Positions 60,932-64,000 of a stretch of 64,000 nt of DNA are shown here, piece after piece (the first letter of the stretch is position 1; each line of letters opens with the position of its first letter). The stretch is taken from assembly GCF_947502995.1 (NCBI RefSeq), contig NZ_CANNBW010000007.1, forward strand, positions 62,001 to 126,000. The letters run 5' to 3'. The position numbers were made by a program, and so were the translations under genes. The notes beneath the pieces were generated by a model. That model made no database searches. It was not told where the DNA came from and worked only from the letters and a program-made list of their open reading frames with translations. The DNA is from an uncultured Tenacibaculum sp. (GTDB taxonomy: Bacteria; Bacteroidota; Bacteroidia; Flavobacteriales; Flavobacteriaceae).

Positions 60932-60990
60932 GAAAAATAAAAGTGTATTTTTAGCCCATTAAAAATTGTAATATGTATAAAAATACACTT
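60932..60990 (+). repeat. 59-bp direct repeat, copy 2 (promoter and start of the M28 gene)
   Basis: This is the second copy of the stretch at 60346-60404, including the leader, ATG 60973 and the first codons (MYKNTL). Five differences are visible, so the duplication is recent or conserved. Confidence 0.8.
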
Positions 60991-62709
60991 CTTATTTTAT
61001 TGTTTGTTATTTCAGTAGTTTCATGTAAGAAAACAACTGATGATCAAAAATTTAAAACTTTAAAATCAACTAATTATTCAGAGATTTTAAATCAAGAGTT
61101 TACAGGAGATTTAGCTTATAATACTACAGCTTTTGTAGAAAAATATTGGAGAGTTGTAGGAAATACGGGTTTTAATAAATCGATATATAAAGTAGCAGAA
61201 GAATTAGAAAAATCTGGATTTGTAAAAGAAGAAAATGCTAAAAAAGGTGATGTTCTTACCTATCGTATTGAAAAAAGACCATTGCAAAGGCCGACCTGGG
61301 AATCTGTAGATGCTTCATTAAGAATTGCAGGTAAAGAGGACTTTTTATTACAGCACGATACGAATAGAAACATGATTGCTTTAAATTCTTATAGTACACC
61401 AAAAGAAGGAATTACTGCAGAAGTAATTTATGTTGAAGACACTAAAAATTTAGAGAAAATAGATGTAAAAGGAAAGATTGTTTTTGCTGAGGTTCATCCG
61501 TATAGAATATTTAGAAAAGCTATAGTGGAAGGTGGAGCAGTTGGTTTAGTAACTTATAACAATCCAAGTTATTTACAGCCTGAGAAAAATACAACTTCTA
61601 TTCAATTCAGAACAATTCCTTTAAATGAAGAGGTTAAATCTTGGGGAATAGCTTTGTCTTATAAAGCAAAAGAAGCTCTAAAAAAAGAGTTAAGTAAAGG
61701 AAAAGTGAAACTTACTGCAGTTGTAAATACCAAAGTTTATGAATCTGAAGAGCTAACTATTGTAGCTGATATTAAAGGTACTACTTATCCAAAAGAAAGA
61801 TTAGTTTTTAGTGCACATGTTCAAGAGCCTGGAGCAAACGATAATGCAACAGGAGTTGGTGTTGCTCTAGAAATGGCAACTTTAACAGCGAAATTTATAA
61901 AAAACAATAGGTTTACAAATAAAAGAACATTAACCTTTCTTTGGGGAGATGAAATTGTTTCTACAAGAAGATATGTAGAAGAAGATAGTATTAGAGCTAA
62001 AGATATTAAATGGGGAATCTCTTTAGATATGGTTGGAGAAGATACAAAGAAAACTGGTGGTACTTTTTTAATTGAAAAAATGCCTGATCCAAGTGCAATT
62101 TGGACTAGAGGAAAAGACAAGCATACAGAATGGGGAGCTGCAGAAATGAAGTTGTCTCAAATGAAACCTCATTATTTAAATGACTTTTTAATTAATAAAT
62201 TTAAAGCTCAAGGAAAAATTGCGAATTGGGAAGTAAATACAAATCCATTTGAAGGCGGAAGTGATCATGTTCCATTTTTGAAAGGCAATATTCCAAGTGT
62301 GCTATTTTGGCATTTTACAGATCAGTTTTATCATACAGATAACGATCGTTTAGATAAAGTATCGCAGGAAACTTTAAAAAATGTAGGTGTTGGTTCTTTA
62401 ACAGCAGCTTATACGCTATTAAATTCAGATAAAACCACTGCAACAACAATTTTGAATGAAATAGAAGTAGCTGCTTTAGCAAGATTACAAGAGGAAAAAG
62501 AGCAAAGTAAAATTGCACTTTCAAAAGGTGATTCTTTAACTACTCAAGTAAGAATTATTAACGCTTGGAATGATTGGTATGTGAAATCTGCTGAAAAGAC
62601 ACTAGATATGGTTAAGGATTCTTTAACTTTAAAGAAAGAAATCAGCAAAACACAAGAGAAAATTAATACAACTTCAAAACAAATAGTTGAAGAGTTAAGT
62701 AAAAAATAG
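60973..62709 (+). CDS. M28-family metallopeptidase, lipoprotein
   Basis: 578 residues. Lipoprotein signal VVSC, an N-terminal PA-type insertion (ITAEVIYVEDTKNLEKIDVKGKIVFAE), then the M28 zinc site: FSAHVQEPGANDNATGVG (His and Asp ligands), FLWGDEIVSTRR (Glu/Asp site), ISLDMVGED (Asp ligand) and FEGGSDHVPF (His ligand). These are aminopeptidase-type enzymes acting outside the cytoplasm. The last 130 residues form a helical tail. The PaiB-like gene starts 1 bp after its stop. Confidence 0.88.
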   Translation: MYKNTLLILLFVISVVSCKKTTDDQKFKTLKSTNYSEILNQEFTGDLAYNTTAFVEKYWRVVGNTGFNKSIYKVAEELEKSGFVKEENAKKGDVLTYRIEKRPLQRPTWESVDASLRIAGKEDFLLQHDTNRNMIALNSYSTPKEGITAEVIYVEDTKNLEKIDVKGKIVFAEVHPYRIFRKAIVEGGAVGLVTYNNPSYLQPEKNTTSIQFRTIPLNEEVKSWGIALSYKAKEALKKELSKGKVKLTAVVNTKVYESEELTIVADIKGTTYPKERLVFSAHVQEPGANDNATGVGVALEMATLTAKFIKNNRFTNKRTLTFLWGDEIVSTRRYVEEDSIRAKDIKWGISLDMVGEDTKKTGGTFLIEKMPDPSAIWTRGKDKHTEWGAAEMKLSQMKPHYLNDFLINKFKAQGKIANWEVNTNPFEGGSDHVPFLKGNIPSVLFWHFTDQFYHTDNDRLDKVSQETLKNVGVGSLTAAYTLLNSDKTTATTILNEIEVAALARLQEEKEQSKIALSKGDSLTTQVRIINAWNDWYVKSAEKTLDMVKDSLTLKKEISKTQEKINTTSKQIVEELSKK

Positions 62710-62710
62710 T

Positions 62711-63346
62711 ATGTACAATATACCAAGTTATAAAGCCAAAAACGAACAAGAAATTTTAGATTTCATTAATGAATATCCATTTGTTCAAATTACAGGTGTA
62801 AACGAAGAAGGGAAACCTGTGGCTACTCAAATTCCTGTGATTGTTGAGAAACGTAATGACGAATTGTATATCATAGGACACATGATGAAAGAAACAGATC
62901 ATTGTAAAGCGTTTCAGAAAAACTCTAATGTATTATCAGTTTTTACTGGACCTAACGGATATGTGAGTGCTTCTTGGTGTGTGAATTCGAATAAAGGTTC
63001 AACCTGGAATTATATGAGTGTTCATGCTGAAGGAAAAATGTCTTTTTTTGAAGGGGAAAAGTTGGTTTCATTAATGAAGGCATTTACGTTACTTCACGAA
63101 AAAGGAAATGAGAATTCACCAACTGTGTACCATAATTTACCAGAGACTTATACCAATAAATGGATGCCGCACATTACTGGCTTTGAAATTAAAGTTGATC
63201 GTTTAGACACGGTGTTTAAATTGAGTCAGGGTTTAGATAAAGAAAGTTATTTAAATGTGATTGCTGAACTTGAAAAACGCGGAGGAACAAATACTTTTTT
63301 AGCTTCTGAAATGAAAAAGAGAGTTTCAGAATTATTTTCCGAATAA
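62711..63346 (+). CDS. PaiB-like FMN-binding protein
   Basis: 211 residues: YNIPSYKAKNEQEILDFINEYPFVQI at the N terminus, then VATQIPVIVEKRNDELYIIGHMMKETDHCKAF, VFTGPNGYVSASWC, and a helical C-terminal tail HITGFEIKVDRLDTVFKLSQGLDKES. This matches the PaiB/FMN-binding split-barrel family, known as negative transcriptional regulators in Bacillus. The flavin-binding fold is clear; a regulatory role here is not shown. It probably forms one operon with the M28 gene and perhaps the M50-like gene. Confidence 0.88.
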   Translation: MYNIPSYKAKNEQEILDFINEYPFVQITGVNEEGKPVATQIPVIVEKRNDELYIIGHMMKETDHCKAFQKNSNVLSVFTGPNGYVSASWCVNSNKGSTWNYMSVHAEGKMSFFEGEKLVSLMKAFTLLHEKGNENSPTVYHNLPETYTNKWMPHITGFEIKVDRLDTVFKLSQGLDKESYLNVIAELEKRGGTNTFLASEMKKRVSELFSE

Positions 63347-63361
63347 TTGTAAAAACAAAAA

Positions 63362-64000
63362 GTGATTTCAAGAAAATTAGATTATACCATTTTAATTATA
63401 GCTGTAGCCATATTTTTATTGCTACAGCTTCCTTATTTTGTTCAAATACAATATCCTTTTAGGCTTTTAGGAACATGGTTTCATGAAATGGGACATGGAT
63501 TAACAGCTCTTTTAACTGGCGGAAAATTTCATTATTTAGAGATTTATCAAAATGGCGGAGGAGTAGCTTATTCTTCCGTAACAAATCGATTTTTACCCAT
63601 TTATCTTTGTAGTGCACTTACTGCAGCAGGCGGATTGTTTGGTCCGGCTATTTCTGGAAGTATTCTAATTATGTCAGCAAGATCACAAAAGCACGCTGCA
63701 ATTATGTTACGAATTCTGACAGGAGTAATGATTCTATCTTTAATAATTTGGATTCGTTCCTATTGGGGAATTGTTGTTTTGGGCGCTATCTCAATAGCTT
63801 TAATTGTTATCATGTTTTTGAAAAACAAAAAGATTGAAACAATTACTGTTTTGTTTTTAGGGTTGCAATGTATTTTAAGTACTTATCTTCAGTTTAATTA
63901 TTTATTTACAAAGCAATTTGAACGTCACGGACAAATAATGACCTCCGACACACAAAATATTGCAGCCAATACATTTGGAACATACTGGATGTGGGGTGCA
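63362..64000 (+). CDS. M50-like membrane metallopeptidase, N-terminal part
   Basis: The frame begins with GTG 63362 (15 bp after the PaiB-like stop) and stays open to the right edge, giving at least 213 residues. A first membrane helix (8-25) is followed by the zinc motif WFHEMGHGLTALLTGG (HExxH inside a helix), then AGGLFGPAISG and three further hydrophobic helices. This is typical of the M50B-like family related to site-2 proteases. The C-terminal part lies outside the window. Confidence 0.75.
   Translation, partial: MISRKLDYTILIIAVAIFLLLQLPYFVQIQYPFRLLGTWFHEMGHGLTALLTGGKFHYLEIYQNGGGVAYSSVTNRFLPIYLCSALTAAGGLFGPAISGSILIMSARSQKHAAIMLRILTGVMILSLIIWIRSYWGIVVLGAISIALIVIMFLKNKKIETITVLFLGLQCILSTYLQFNYLFTKQFERHGQIMTSDTQNIAANTFGTYWMWGA

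Noticed and set aside
1..64000. Mobile elements, prophage and CRISPR
   Set aside because: I found no transposase, integrase, phage structural gene or regularly spaced repeat array; the direct repeats seen are promoter duplications or paralogous genes.

Overview
The window is a chromosomal segment of a Bacteroidota bacterium, most likely a marine member of the Flavobacteriaceae (Tenacibaculum/Polaribacter-like; the genus is a guess). The evidence is strong AT bias, promoters with the Bacteroidota -7 box TAnnTTTG, few clear Shine-Dalgarno sites, several TonB-dependent receptors, a type IX secretion (T9SS) sorting domain, and families typical of the phylum (DUF2480, DUF3078, DUF6503, flavobacterial SRAP). 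I see no prophage, insertion sequence, CRISPR array or rRNA.

Layout. 1-3.2 kb: the end of folB, tRNA-Cys and a surface lipoprotein with lamin-tail and spondin-like domains. 3.4-10 kb: two paralogous Ppx/GppA-like lipoproteins flank a stress-type cluster (DUF2383 protein, small membrane proteins, outer-membrane barrel, AraC regulator, degenerate SRAP protein, DUF1328 protein, MscS channel). Three promoters in this cluster share the same operator geometry and are probably controlled by the AraC protein. 10-16.3 kb: metallo-hydrolase, subtilisin-like and M1 peptidases, glnS. 16.5-29 kb: three small secreted proteins with a TonB C-terminal domain, two of them each paired with a large TonB-dependent receptor in tandem cassettes, plus a ComF-like protein, an Ig-like lipoprotein, a methyltransferase and hflX. 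29-34.5 kb: CNNM/CBS membrane protein, two DUF3078 proteins and a sufE-DUF59-DUF2480 iron-sulfur operon, divergent from a PfkB kinase. 34.6-43 kb: a long PurF-type amidotransferase, glutaminase, Crp-type regulator, DoxX protein, glycerophosphodiesterase, a LytS/LytTR two-component pair and a hydrolase.

43-53 kb holds a fourth TonB-domain protein and a catabolic locus: TonB-dependent receptor, GH63/MGH-like hydrolase, sodium:solute symporter and glycerate kinase in one direction, with a divergent LacI regulator and tandem LacI-type operators between them. Together these look like a route for taking up and degrading a glycosyl-glycerate compatible solute (mannosyl- or glucosylglycerate). 53-64 kb: TPR lipoprotein, TonB-like small protein, aspS, an OLD-family ATPase/Toprim nuclease coupled to a HopJ-family gene, a T9SS-sorted propeller protein, an M28 peptidase, a PaiB-like flavoprotein and the start of an M50-like membrane peptidase.

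Functions come from motifs and family resemblance read by eye; no database search or alignment program was run.
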